Assembly: GCA_003021785.1 (NCBI GenBank)
Contig: PXQU01000013.1
Span: forward strand, 186,001-250,000
Direction of reading: 5' to 3'
Length of the DNA: 64,000 nucleotides
DNA from: Halobacteriales archaeon QH_7_65_31
GTDB taxonomy: Archaea; Halobacteriota; Halobacteria; Halobacteriales; Haloarculaceae
Shown: positions 51,778 through 59,436 of the stretch, piece by piece
Position numbering within the stretch: position 1 is the first letter of the stretch
How the letters are laid out: every line of letters starts with the position of its first letter
Made by a program: the position numbers and the translations under genes
Notes under the pieces: generated by a model
The model's input: the letters and a program-made list of their open reading frames with translations, nothing else
What the model was told of the DNA's origin: nothing
Database searches by the model: none

Positions 51778-52331
51778 GCTGCGACCGCTGTGGTTCTCGC
51801 ACGCCCTGGAACACGCTCTGCAAGCAGTGCGCGCTTCGAGAGCGTCACACGCCAGCGCGAGACGCCGACGCCGACACAGCGGCAACTGACGATCCGAACG
51901 AGTATCGCTGCTGTGCGTGCGAGACGGAATATCTCGATGACGGGTTGAGCGGCTGTCCGAACTGCGGCTCGAAACGCCGCCAGTACATCGGTGAACTGGC
52001 GACTGACGGCGGTCGGTGCGTGGCCGGGACTGATCATTTCGATACTCACTGTAGCCGGTGTGGGGGCGAGTATCCTAATAAACGCGAAAACGCGCTCTGC
52101 GAGTCCTGTGTGAAGTACATCCAGATGTCCAAGCTCATGGACGGTGTCCCGTGTGACCGGTGCAACGGTAGCGGTTGGATCTACGGGACAATCTGCGACA
52201 TCCGACGAGCGATGAACCGCCACGACACATGCTGCCCGGAATGTCACGGGAGCGGCCATGTTGCTTGGGAGCCGGACCCCGACGACGTTCATCCCGACCT
52301 CCGAACGGAGGTGAAGGCACGTGTTGAGTGA
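51774..52331 (+). CDS. Multi-zinc-ribbon protein with DnaJ-type CxxCxGxG repeats
   Basis: A 185-residue cysteine-rich protein. Zinc-binding pairs in order: CDRCG and CKQC (residues 3-25), CCACETEYLDDGLSGCPNCG near 50, CSRCGGEYPNKRENALCESC near 92, and two DnaJ-like knuckles CDRCNGSGW near 127 and CPECHGSGH near 152. The start ATG 51774 overlaps the microprotein stop and is preceded by GGAGGGG. The stop lies inside the next gene (overlap 52321-52331). I expect a structural or nucleic-acid-binding protein; no catalytic residues are visible. Confidence 0.85.
   Translation: MSCDRCGSRTPWNTLCKQCALRERHTPARDADADTAATDDPNEYRCCACETEYLDDGLSGCPNCGSKRRQYIGELATDGGRCVAGTDHFDTHCSRCGGEYPNKRENALCESCVKYIQMSKLMDGVPCDRCNGSGWIYGTICDIRRAMNRHDTCCPECHGSGHVAWEPDPDDVHPDLRTEVKARVE
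52307..52313 (+). promoter_or_regulatory. Shine-Dalgarno site of the DUF6884 gene
   Basis: GGAGGTG seven bases before the GTG at 52321, inside the end of the upstream gene. It selects GTG 52321 over the adjacent TTG at 52324. Confidence 0.7.
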
Positions 52332-52974
52332 CGACACTGGGCGCTGTCTCGATTGCGGCCACCGGCTCCCGCCGAGCGGTGGTATCGAGAGCGCGGTTAC
52401 TCAAGAGGATGGTCGGTACTGCTACGACTGCGTTGATACCCCTCGACTCGCCCTCGTCGGGTGTGGCTCCGTGAAGCAGGACCTCGACGACGGGGAGACT
52501 GTCCCGGCAAAGAACCTCTACACGTCGCCGTACTTCTCGCTGAAGCGGGAGTACGCTGAGAAGTGCTGTGACGAGTGGAAGATACTCTCCGCGAAACACG
52601 GCCTGCTCGATCCCGAAACAGAGATCGAGAGCTACGATGCCTCACTGACCCCGCGCTCGGACAGTTACATCGGCGACTACGAGACCGGCGTATGGGCCGT
52701 CGAGACCGCACAGTCGCTCTATGTGTGGACTTCAACAAAGATTCCGTACACGCACTACGTGGTGCTCGCCGGCGAGGACTACATCGGCCACCGCCACATC
52801 GAGGACAAACTCGACAGTCTTCGACACGTCGCGTTCCCGTTCCGCCGAGACGCTCTCGGCGGGATCGGGGATCAGCAGCGTTGGCTCCGCGAGGAGATCG
52901 ACAGCTACCACCCACCCGGACAGGCCGGTCTTGACCACTACGCCGTCGCTGACGGAGGTGAACAGGATGAGTGA
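52321..52974 (+). CDS. DUF6884-family protein with N-terminal zinc knuckle
   Basis: A 217-residue protein. An N-terminal knuckle CLDCGHRLPPSGG with YCYDC binds zinc. The DUF6884 core follows: LALVGCGSVKQDLD near residue 42, NLYTSPYFSLKREYAEKCCD near 67 (shortened YTSPYFSLKREYAEK), WKILSAKHGLLDPETEIESY near 85 and YVVLAGEDYIGH near 145. The G-C-G-S-x-K start and A-K-H-G-L motif suggest a base- or nucleoside-handling Rossmann-like fold, which is inference. Start selected by a Shine-Dalgarno site. Common in haloarchaeal plasmids and proviruses. Confidence 0.85.
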   Translation: MLSDDTGRCLDCGHRLPPSGGIESAVTQEDGRYCYDCVDTPRLALVGCGSVKQDLDDGETVPAKNLYTSPYFSLKREYAEKCCDEWKILSAKHGLLDPETEIESYDASLTPRSDSYIGDYETGVWAVETAQSLYVWTSTKIPYTHYVVLAGEDYIGHRHIEDKLDSLRHVAFPFRRDALGGIGDQQRWLREEIDSYHPPGQAGLDHYAVADGGEQDE

Positions 52975-53485
52975 CGAGCGGGACGCTCCTCTTCGAACGA
53001 CCTACTTCGGCGGCCTCGGCTCCCTCATCAAGCCAACCGACGACAATCTCGTGCTCGCGGTCGTCCGGAACCCTCACGAGTTCGTTAACGACGTTGCCGA
53101 CCGCACCGTTCCGGCGGTCGCCCCGCCGACCAACCTCCTCGATGCCTACAAACGCGTCGAAGAGGCCGCCGAATCCGACGATCTCCCGAATCCCAGCGGT
53201 GTCGCATGGCGCTCCGTCGGCTTCGGCCGACGATATCGCGAGCATCTCGAACAGCCCGGTCAGCAACAGGTCATCGAGACGCTTCGTGATAAGGCGCGCG
53301 AGACGCGCGTGTGGCTCGTCTGCTACGAGAAGAACCCGCAGTGGTGTCACCGGCGGCTGCTCGCCGACGAGCTCGCCACGGACGATCTTGCTGTCGCACA
53401 TCACCCCGAGCCGTCCACGGAGATCGACGCGGAGAGCGGCCGGCGGGACGCGAGACTCACCGAGTTCGGAGGTACAGAACAGTGA
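52967..53485 (+). CDS. DUF488-family protein
   Basis: A 172-residue protein, start MSDERDAPLRTTYFGGLGSL, preceded by GGAGGTG at 52954-52960. TTYFGGLGSLIKP and the later VWLVCYEKNPQWCHRRLLAD near 125 (shortened CYEKNPQWCHRRLLA) are the DUF488 hallmarks, with the conserved Cys, Glu, Cys-His and Arg residues that would form an active or metal site. Function unknown. It overlaps the DUF6884 gene by eight bases and the next gene by four, so stoichiometric co-expression is expected. Confidence 0.85.
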   Translation: MSDERDAPLRTTYFGGLGSLIKPTDDNLVLAVVRNPHEFVNDVADRTVPAVAPPTNLLDAYKRVEEAAESDDLPNPSGVAWRSVGFGRRYREHLEQPGQQQVIETLRDKARETRVWLVCYEKNPQWCHRRLLADELATDDLAVAHHPEPSTEIDAESGRRDARLTEFGGTEQ

Positions 53486-55143
53486 GCGACCACGTCGAGA
53501 CGCACGCTCACGAATTACAGGGCAATCTGCTCTACACCCAGCACAACGATGCTCCCTACTGGGCGATGCGCTCGCTCTATAATGCGTTCGACGGAGGATC
53601 GTACTCAACGTTCGTCGAAGTTGACGGTGAAGAGTGGAAAATAGAGCTGTCATACCAGCGGTCAGGGGTCGCTCCGCGACCCAGTGACGATGTCCGACGA
53701 CTCTACGAATACCGGCTGAAAGCCGACGGTGCGAATCGAAGAACAATATCTGGCCGGATGCAGCCTCGCTTCGAGACCATGCACAAGTTCGACAACGACG
53801 CCGTTGAGACGGTCACCGACGAACTTGGTAACCCGGTCAAGATTCAGTCTGTCCCAAGCGACCTCGGTGCTGGGGTCAATTGGAGATTCGACGGCGTGGC
53901 GAACATCGAGCCGACCGACCTGCCGCGACTGCTCTCGCTCATCATGACTGCGACCGCTGATTCTCTCGGTCACCAGTGGGACTCGCAGTTCTTCCGAGGT
54001 CGTCCACATCGTTACTCGTGTGTCACCGACTACGAGCGGTACGTGCGGCTCCGACGCGACTGCACGAGTCAGCTCATCGACCCAACGGGCGCGTTCTCAC
54101 GCATCCGCGAGCTGCTCGCTGACCAGCAGGGAACGAAGATGGATATCTCGATTGATAACACGGGGAAAAACAAGCAGATCGAGGGCTACAATCACCAGTA
54201 TCGGCTCAACGAGTACTGCGCGAATCAGCTACTACCCGGTGGGCAGAACGGCAAGCAACTGAAGCACTACCACCCGGAGTACGTCCACGAAGACGCAACA
54301 GACCCGCTTTACCATCCGAAGTTCGGCGTTCTGTTCAAGAAAGCGTGGAACAACGGTAGATCGATTCCGTGGCGCGACCTCGACGAACTCACCCACGAGT
54401 TAGAAGAAACTATAATGAACGTCCTCTCGTGGTCTGGCCTTCCCGTGAAGGCTGGCTCTCCGACGTTCGTCTCCGACGACTGCTTTGACGCCGACGCGAG
54501 AAGCGATCTCGATATCGGCTGGTACGACGATCCCACGCCGGATATCGAGAGCAGTCAGGAATCACTCTTCGTTCGTAAGATCACCGAGCTGACCGGCGGC
54601 GAGGAGGACGTACTCCGCCAGCTGACGACAGACGGCGGCTCGGCCGAGTACGACGACCTCGCTGACGATGCTGGGGTCTCGATCTCAACACTCTACCGCG
54701 CGCTCGACCGCGTCGATGAACTCGTGGATTCCGACAACGGCACGGTCTCGTTCATCTCCGAGCACGCTCACAAGATGTTCCGCCGCGTCCTCAAGCGGGC
54801 TGAGCGGACCATCAGCACGGCTGCGAAGGCCGCTGGTCGCGTGCTCGATATGGACCCCCGCCGCATCGAAGAGCAGGGAAGCGCGTTCCAAGCGTGGCTC
54901 AACGAGTACGCTGTCGATGTGGTCGAGTCCAGTAGCGACCAAGTGAAGATCAAGATTGGGGCGATGCTCTCCCGGTTCAAATCAACCGCTGAACCTACGC
55001 TCGAAGACGTGATACACTATGGTCGAATCTGCTGGAACCGCTCCGGACGCGGCGATGTGCTCGATTGGCACTTCGTCACGGTCACGGCGGAGATCGACGG
55101 CTCGGTTGAGACGTTCAACGCGGGGTCGGTTCTCCCCGACTGA
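53482..55143 (+). CDS. Large island protein with C-terminal winged helix (DUF7845-like)
   Basis: A 553-residue protein from the GTG at 53482 (Shine-Dalgarno GGAGGT at 53468). The N-terminus HVETHAHELQGNLLYTQHND and YWAMRSLYNAFDGGSY is recurrent in haloarchaeal mobile elements; I associate it with DUF7845. Residues 395-455 are a winged helix: EEDVLRQLTTDGGSAEYDDL, GVSISTLYRALDRVDELV. The rest, including QYRLNEYCANQLLPGGQNGK and SRFKSTAEPTLEDVIHYGRI, has no catalytic motif I know. A replication-initiation or partition-like role would fit its place next to the hairpin-rich region, but that is inference. Confidence 0.75.
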   Translation: MSDHVETHAHELQGNLLYTQHNDAPYWAMRSLYNAFDGGSYSTFVEVDGEEWKIELSYQRSGVAPRPSDDVRRLYEYRLKADGANRRTISGRMQPRFETMHKFDNDAVETVTDELGNPVKIQSVPSDLGAGVNWRFDGVANIEPTDLPRLLSLIMTATADSLGHQWDSQFFRGRPHRYSCVTDYERYVRLRRDCTSQLIDPTGAFSRIRELLADQQGTKMDISIDNTGKNKQIEGYNHQYRLNEYCANQLLPGGQNGKQLKHYHPEYVHEDATDPLYHPKFGVLFKKAWNNGRSIPWRDLDELTHELEETIMNVLSWSGLPVKAGSPTFVSDDCFDADARSDLDIGWYDDPTPDIESSQESLFVRKITELTGGEEDVLRQLTTDGGSAEYDDLADDAGVSISTLYRALDRVDELVDSDNGTVSFISEHAHKMFRRVLKRAERTISTAAKAAGRVLDMDPRRIEEQGSAFQAWLNEYAVDVVESSSDQVKIKIGAMLSRFKSTAEPTLEDVIHYGRICWNRSGRGDVLDWHFVTVTAEIDGSVETFNAGSVLPD

Positions 55144-55553
55144 GACGGCCCTGGTGAGAGGCATCACTATCCAGCGCGGGTTTTCCTGTTCCTAATCGGT
55201 CGCTTCAGACCTTCTGCGCACTGTTTCTTATTTCGCCGTGTCGAACCCCCGTTTCAGTTGGAGTCTCGCGTAGTTCCGCGAGGCCCAGAGTCCGGTGTTC
55301 GGCGCGGTGCTGTTCCCGGCAAATGGGAACACCCCCTTAGCAAGTGTGGCTAAGGCCACCAGTAGGTAATCTAAACAGCCCCGCCCCCGCGGCGCGCAAA
55401 AAATTCCACTCGAAGAAACAGGGGGTCAGTCACGGGCGAGCGCGCGTCTACGGCTGCACGTCCGCTTCCGCGTCCGTGTTCGTACCGACACGTATCCGCG
55501 GATGTGGAGACGTGTGCCGGCTCGAACACCCATATCCTACTCGCTGATCCTCT
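55144..55553. other. Hairpin-rich noncoding region of the island
   Basis: Four inverted repeats lie close together: CTCGCG/CGCGAG (55265-55282), TGTTCCC/GGGAACA (55311-55331), CCTTAGC/GCTAAGG (55335-55355) and CGTGT/ACACG (55475-55492). A GC-rich stretch follows the third (CCCCGCCCCCGCGGCGCGC) and then an A-run. It separates the rightward operon from the leftward genes, so it could hold transcription terminators for both, or a replication origin for the element. I see no ORF with coding character. Confidence 0.55.
55265..55355. repeat. Three consecutive hairpins
   Basis: Stems of six, seven and seven perfect pairs with loops of six, seven and seven bases, within 91 bases. The second and third are only three bases apart and could stack. 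Equal loop sizes make coincidence less likely. Confidence 0.6.
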
Positions 55554-56186
55554 TCAGGGAAAATCGACCTGTTCAACGACATCAACTGGCGGCTCCATCA
55601 CGACTTCCCAAGTCGGTGTATCAGAACCGGCTTCTCCCTTCCAGTATTGTCTTGCATTTGCAAGACCAGATCCAATATGAGATAGTTGAATAAGATCCAT
55701 ATCATGGAGTTCATACTTATTACATCTTAGTTTGAAAACAGCCTGATTTTCATCTCGGTGCTCTGTAATAAATTGTTCTGCATCTTCTAGACTGGGCCAC
55801 GCATAGTAACTCTGGAATCGAGACTGTGCTTCTTCAAACTCGGCCCTTCTTATAAGTTCAAATATCCACTCATATTGTACTTGATACGGGAGCGTTTTCT
55901 GCTTCCCTCTGGCTCCCTCCTCAGTATCAATAAAATCGAACACCCCGCTCATCGCTTCCCATCCCTCATTGAGCAAAGCTCCATCATCCACTATTAGCGC
56001 TGACTGTGCATACCGTGCGCCGTGCCTCGATAGTCCATTTGGATACTCCTTTTTCAATATCTCCTCGTTCGAATCTGGTGACCCTGTTATCACACGATTC
56101 TTGATTCGAGGCGGCCACTCAAGCTCCATCGATTCACCTGCTTCCAGTTCTCCGTGTTTATCGACGTGATAGAAGGTTTCAGTCAT
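55554..56186 (-). CDS. DUF2441-like protein, possible ADP-ribosyltransferase-fold
   Basis: A 210-residue protein. TFYHVDKHGELEAGESMELE at the start, NGLSRHGARYAQSALIVDDG near 50 and EYEWIFELIRRAEFEEAQSR near 106 (shortened) follow the pattern of DUF2441-type proteins: an F-Y-H-V strand, an S-R-H-G turn, and a helix pair. Some such proteins have an ADP-ribosyltransferase-like fold; that link is uncertain. Low GC relative to neighbours indicates foreign origin. Two bases separate its start from the stop of the lipoprotein gene upstream, so they are co-transcribed. Confidence 0.7.
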   Translation of the reverse strand: MTETFYHVDKHGELEAGESMELEWPPRIKNRVITGSPDSNEEILKKEYPNGLSRHGARYAQSALIVDDGALLNEGWEAMSGVFDFIDTEEGARGKQKTLPYQVQYEWIFELIRRAEFEEAQSRFQSYYAWPSLEDAEQFITEHRDENQAVFKLRCNKYELHDMDLIQLSHIGSGLANARQYWKGEAGSDTPTWEVVMEPPVDVVEQVDFP

Positions 56187-56188
56187 AG

Positions 56189-57826
56189 TTATAGGTCGGT
56201 ATATGATTCAATCGATGCCTCCCAGTTCGCCTTCACGTGGATCGTCCCGGAGAACTCGCGCTCTAACTGTGCGCGGAAGTCACGAACAGAGGAATCAGCG
56301 GGAATATCGAACACGATCCAGCCAGATTCAGATTCGCCGGGGTGCATCCCAAACGATCCCGCATACTTCGGTCCACTCACTGGGTCAGCGATATTGTACG
56401 CACTGACTGGACTGTACGATTGCCCGTCAACGACGCCGCTGAAGAACTGTGGTGCGTACGCTCCCTGATTCTCGTCTCCGATATTGCGAGCCGTCACGTT
56501 GATGAATGCGAACGTTCCATCGGCTTCGTAGGTCGGAGACCCATATTCTTCCGTCGTATACGTATCACTGAACGTGGTCAACTCTACGGTGTATGCGACA
56601 TCATCGGGCGAGACGTACGAGTCGCCGAATGCTCGCTGTGCTGCGGTGAAGCTAACCGTCGGTGTGGTGGTAGAAGGCAAGAATCGGTACTCTGAGTCTC
56701 CGATATACGGTTCGCTTGTCGTGACAGAAACATTGGCACTCTCTCCAGCAGGGATGCGTTGATCGATCTTCTGCACCGGTAGCCACTGTTGGTCGCCAGC
56801 GTTTCGGCGCTGTACGAGGCCTCTGAATTCACCATCGGCGTCGCCGATATTCTGTACCGTCGCTGTGAGTTCGCCTTCTGTTCCAATCTGAAGCGAGTCT
56901 GGTATCTGAAGCGTTTCGAATGTGAACTCTGGGAGTGCTGGTGGTTTTGTCTCAATCCACGCAACCTCCGGCTCACTTGATGCAGATGCATCCCATGAGA
57001 GCCGTATGTTGTCACTTATACTCTCAGTTTCAACATCGAAGACTATCCAGCCGCGCACACTGCTATTCGGTGATACGGTGTTACCTGCAATCGTTGTTCC
57101 ATAGATGAACGAATTGAACGTCTTGTCCGGCAGCTCGTCGTTAATCGGGTTCGTGTCGCCCAACGACAGCGTTTCAGCATCCAGATAGATATTCTCGTCC
57201 GTCTGATTCTCAACCTGCAGATCGACGGCAAGAAGCGTCGAATCCATATCAGCGTGGAACAACCCCGTAAGCGTCTCATCCGAGAGCGCCGGGGAGTAGT
57301 TATAAAAGAACGATGGCTGATACCCGCGAACCGATGCCGAAATATCGATATCACCACCGGCGAACTCAGCAGAGTTCCCGAACGTAGTCGTGAGTGTCTC
57401 TACGGCGAGTTCGTGTTCCACAGCATAATCTGTAATCCGGAACGTCAGCGACTGGGCCGCCTCGAAGGACAGTGGTCCGATCTCTGTCGATTTCGACTCG
57501 CCACGAGGAATCTCTGAAATCTGAATACCTTGGTCGATAGACGCGAACCCGTCGCCGACGGTGAGCGTCGCAGTGAAATCGCCTGCTCGACCACCTGTAT
57601 TCGTCGCTTGGATGTTGAGCGAGAAGTCCTCGCCGATAGTGACGGATTCCGGGCCGTTGATTTCCACTCGCTCGAAGTATGGTGGACCATCAGCGGCCGT
57701 GACGACCGTATCCGTGTTGGATTCCCCGCTGCTACCCTCTCCGTCTGTGCCTTCATTGGTGTTACAACCAGCGAAACCCGCCAATGCCGCGGCTCCGAGT
57801 GTTGATATATAGGCGCGTCTGTCCAT
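56189..57826 (-). CDS. Tat lipoprotein with CARDB and two DUF4352-like domains
   Basis: A 545-residue secreted lipoprotein. MDRRAYISTLGAAALAGFAG then CNTNEG gives a twin-arginine signal and lipobox. Two beta-rich units follow, each ending in a similar strand: SVRGWIVFDVETESISDNIR near 260 and ESGWIVFDIPADSSVRDFRA near 505, the W-I-V-F-D-V repeat of DUF4352-like domains. CARDB-like strands lie between them (ELTATVQNIGDADGEFRGLV). The protein is probably anchored outside the cell. GC content is clearly below the window average. Same operon as the DUF2441-like gene. Confidence 0.85.
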   Translation of the reverse strand: MDRRAYISTLGAAALAGFAGCNTNEGTDGEGSSGESNTDTVVTAADGPPYFERVEINGPESVTIGEDFSLNIQATNTGGRAGDFTATLTVGDGFASIDQGIQISEIPRGESKSTEIGPLSFEAAQSLTFRITDYAVEHELAVETLTTTFGNSAEFAGGDIDISASVRGYQPSFFYNYSPALSDETLTGLFHADMDSTLLAVDLQVENQTDENIYLDAETLSLGDTNPINDELPDKTFNSFIYGTTIAGNTVSPNSSVRGWIVFDVETESISDNIRLSWDASASSEPEVAWIETKPPALPEFTFETLQIPDSLQIGTEGELTATVQNIGDADGEFRGLVQRRNAGDQQWLPVQKIDQRIPAGESANVSVTTSEPYIGDSEYRFLPSTTTPTVSFTAAQRAFGDSYVSPDDVAYTVELTTFSDTYTTEEYGSPTYEADGTFAFINVTARNIGDENQGAYAPQFFSGVVDGQSYSPVSAYNIADPVSGPKYAGSFGMHPGESESGWIVFDIPADSSVRDFRAQLEREFSGTIHVKANWEASIESYTDL

Positions 57827-57900
57827 GCAATCTTCTGTAGAGCTTATATAATCAAGCTTCCGGGACTTCGCGTACAGAAATAGACCACAAAACGCCGCAT

Positions 57901-58006
57901 TCAGGCATCGGAGTCGTCGGTTTCCTGCTCCAACAGGTCGCGGACCCGGTCGAAGTGGCGACTAATGTGCTCTGGAAACCGGTTTAACCTTCCCTCGGAA
58001 ACGGGA
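57901..58006 (-). other. Possible small-gene fragment
   Basis: The minus-strand frame reads GRLNRFPEHISRHFDRVRD then LLEQETDDSDA to a TGA at 57901-57903: an amphipathic helix with acidic tail, as in real haloarchaeal proteins. There is no start codon of its own; the frame runs back under the preceding small gene. It may be the C-terminus of that gene separated by a frameshift, or a coupled microgene. Confidence 0.25.
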
Positions 58007-58192
58007 TTACTCGCCGCCGTCGGCCACAGGCTCGCCAGCACGGTCGTTGAGGTACTCTTCGGCGTCGTAGTCCTCAGACTCGCCACTAAGGTCTTCAGCA
58101 AGCGCCTCGCGGATCTTCCCGCGCTGTTCATCCATCTCCTCGCAGAGCGCCTCGATCTCTTCCTCGCTCACTGGTTCCTGATTTCGTGCCAT
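58007..58192 (-). CDS. Small acidic helical protein, tandem paralogue A
   Basis: A 61-residue protein, MARNQEPVSEEEIEALCEEM and so on, ending EPVADGGE. An AGGAGA ribosome site lies eight bases upstream. The paralogue at 58252-58428 has the same start pattern (M-A-x..P-[VM]-[ST]-EEEIE, later EALA-[ED]) and an almost identical leader. Function unknown; size and charge resemble small regulatory proteins of haloarchaeal viruses. Confidence 0.65.
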   Translation of the reverse strand: MARNQEPVSEEEIEALCEEMDEQRGKIREALAEDLSGESEDYDAEEYLNDRAGEPVADGGE

Positions 58193-58251
58193 TTCTCGAA
58201 TCTCCTTGCTTTTTGTTGGTAATGCAATTTTCTTTATTCAGGGAACCGTAG

Positions 58252-58428
58252 TCAGGTATCCGGAGCGGGGAACTCGTAGTCGTCGGGATCGACCTCGAAT
58301 TCTTCAGGCTCGCGGCCAGTCTCGTCCGCGAGAGCTTCGACCATTCGCTCACCGAGTTCATCGGCAGCCTCGGCTACGTCTTCGATTTCTTCCTCGGTCA
58401 TCGGTCGGTCTCGTTCACGTTGTGCCAT
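58252..58428 (-). CDS. Small acidic helical protein, tandem paralogue B
   Basis: A 58-residue protein, MAQRERDRPMTEEEIEDVAE, then EALADETGREPEEFEVDP, ending FPAPDT. AGGAGA is eight bases before the ATG, as for paralogue A; the leader AGGAGATTCGAAAC differs from that of A (AGGAGATTCGAGAA) at two bases. It overlaps the 3' end of the upstream gene by 31 bases. Too short for usual gene calling but well supported by the paralogy. Confidence 0.65.
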   Translation of the reverse strand: MAQRERDRPMTEEEIEDVAEAADELGERMVEALADETGREPEEFEVDPDDYEFPAPDT

Positions 58429-58778
58429 GTTTCGAATCTCCTGATGAGCCGGTCAGCGTGCTCGCGGATGTATGTCGTACAGTAGCGCGGTGCGCGGTTT
58501 AACTCCACCGGCGGGAAGTCGTCTTTCACGCGGTGCTTCTGGCCGTCACGGTAGATGTCCATGTGGAGCCCGTCTTCCGTGATGTCGTGGCCGAACTCCG
58601 TATCGGGGTTGTGGTCAAACCGAACGACCTCAAGCCACTGATCGTCAAGCCAGTATTCCAGTTGGATGAAGAACTGCTCTACGTCGCCCTTGTGCGTCGA
58701 GAGCCCGGCGCGTATCTGCGCGCGCCGATTAATGATCGTCGTGAACTCTCGGTCGTACCCCTCTGGCTCGTCCGTCAT
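58398..58778 (-). CDS. DUF7718-like island protein
   Basis: A 126-residue protein. FTTIINRRAQIRAGLSTHKG, VEQFFIQLEYWLDDQWLEVV and RFDHNPDTEFGHDITEDG (then LHMDIYRDGQKHR) form an alternating strand pattern. I recognise it as a protein repeatedly found in haloarchaeal mobile regions beside the next gene, under a DUF label I believe to be DUF7718. Function unknown. Its start overlaps the upstream stop (ATGA at 58775-58778). Confidence 0.7.
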   Translation of the reverse strand: MTDEPEGYDREFTTIINRRAQIRAGLSTHKGDVEQFFIQLEYWLDDQWLEVVRFDHNPDTEFGHDITEDGLHMDIYRDGQKHRVKDDFPPVELNRAPRYCTTYIREHADRLIRRFETWHNVNETDR

Positions 58779-58975
58779 TCTTCGTCACACACGACCTCTC
58801 GAAGCTCCTCAAGCAAGTCGGGGCGATGCTTTTCAAGCGTTGTAACATCCTGTTCTATCTGCTGAATTCGGTTTCGGACTCGTGAAACTGACTGATACCG
58901 CTTGTCGTCAGGCACGTCCGCTTCGCCAGTGATTCGCTTACGATCTGTCTCTGTCAAGATTGCGGTGACGCTCAT
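58775..58975 (-). CDS. Small helical partner of the DUF7718-like protein
   Basis: A 66-residue protein from the ATG at 58975 (MSVTAILTETDRKRITGEAD, then RYQSVSRVRNRIQQIEQD and LLEELREVVCDEE); a longer frame reaches 59008. Two helices, a coiled-coil-like middle. It is the head of the leftward mini-operon and is regularly found beside the DUF7718-like protein in haloarchaeal islands. The region upstream holds three copies of the half-site TGGGCT. Confidence 0.65.
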   Translation of the reverse strand: MSVTAILTETDRKRITGEADVPDDKRYQSVSRVRNRIQQIEQDVTTLEKHRPDLLEELREVVCDEE

Positions 58976-59007
58976 ACGCTGGTTTTCGGGGGCCATACAC
59001 ATGGACA

Positions 59008-59062
59008 TTGGGCTACAGCGTTATTAGGTTAGTTCATAGCCACACATTAGCCCACAGCCCAA
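59008..59062. promoter_or_regulatory. Half-site cluster TGGGCT upstream of the leftward mini-operon
   Basis: TTGGGCTA at 59008-59015 is repeated inverted as TTAGCCCA at 59047-59054 and AGCCCAA at 59056-59062. Three half-sites in 55 bases in front of a set of small island genes suggest an operator for an element-encoded regulator. No regulator can be named. Confidence 0.4.
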
Positions 59063-59436
59063 CCTTTACACTGCTAGCTATGCGATACTGATACAAGCGC
59101 GGCACGCTTCAGGAAGTGAGGCCGGTGTCACAAGCACCGACCCTGCGCTGGCGAAACCAGCATATCCACGAAGACGCCACCGGCACAAGAATCCGCCGGC
59201 ACGACAGCATCGCTCGTCGAGCATCGAACCCGAAGCAAGTACGGCTATCCCTACAGCTACTACTCCTGCCTCGCGTGTGGCCGCAGGGAGTACGAGCGAA
59301 GCGATCTCGTCGGGTATTGTAGCCCATGAACCGTCGGACCCTCCGCTCGACTATCGGCACGGTTACGATAACTCCCGAGTAGCGAAAGCTACGGCCCGAG
59401 CAGCGACAGGCAAATCGAAAGCCGGCTATCGGGCGT
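59063..59436. other. Right margin of the island, no intact gene
   Basis: Contains the zinc-knuckle remnant ending at 59329 and a perfect GNRA hairpin, GTAGC-GAAA-GCTAC, at 59379-59392. No copy of the tRNA-Lys 3' end is present, so the right attachment site is not visible. The acyl-CoA dehydrogenase gene ends at 59437. Confidence 0.45.
59118..59329 (+). pseudogene. Zinc-knuckle protein remnant
   Basis: The plus-strand frame ends EHRTRSKYGYPYSYYS, then CLACGRREYERSDLVGYCSP: a C-x-x-C knuckle with a third cysteine, aromatic-rich, with protein-like character only in the last 45 codons. No start codon in frame downstream of the TGA near 59116. The upstream part probably was another frame before an indel. 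I do not recognise the family. Confidence 0.35.

Noticed and set aside
59026-59035. Half of an iron box (TTAGGTTAG)
   Set aside because: The matching right arm is absent, so it does not form a DtxR-type palindrome like those at 41.65 kb.
59340-59436. Possible right attachment site for the tRNA-Lys island
   Set aside because: Only CGGCCCG (seven bases) matches the tRNA 3' end, which is expected by chance in this GC-rich DNA.
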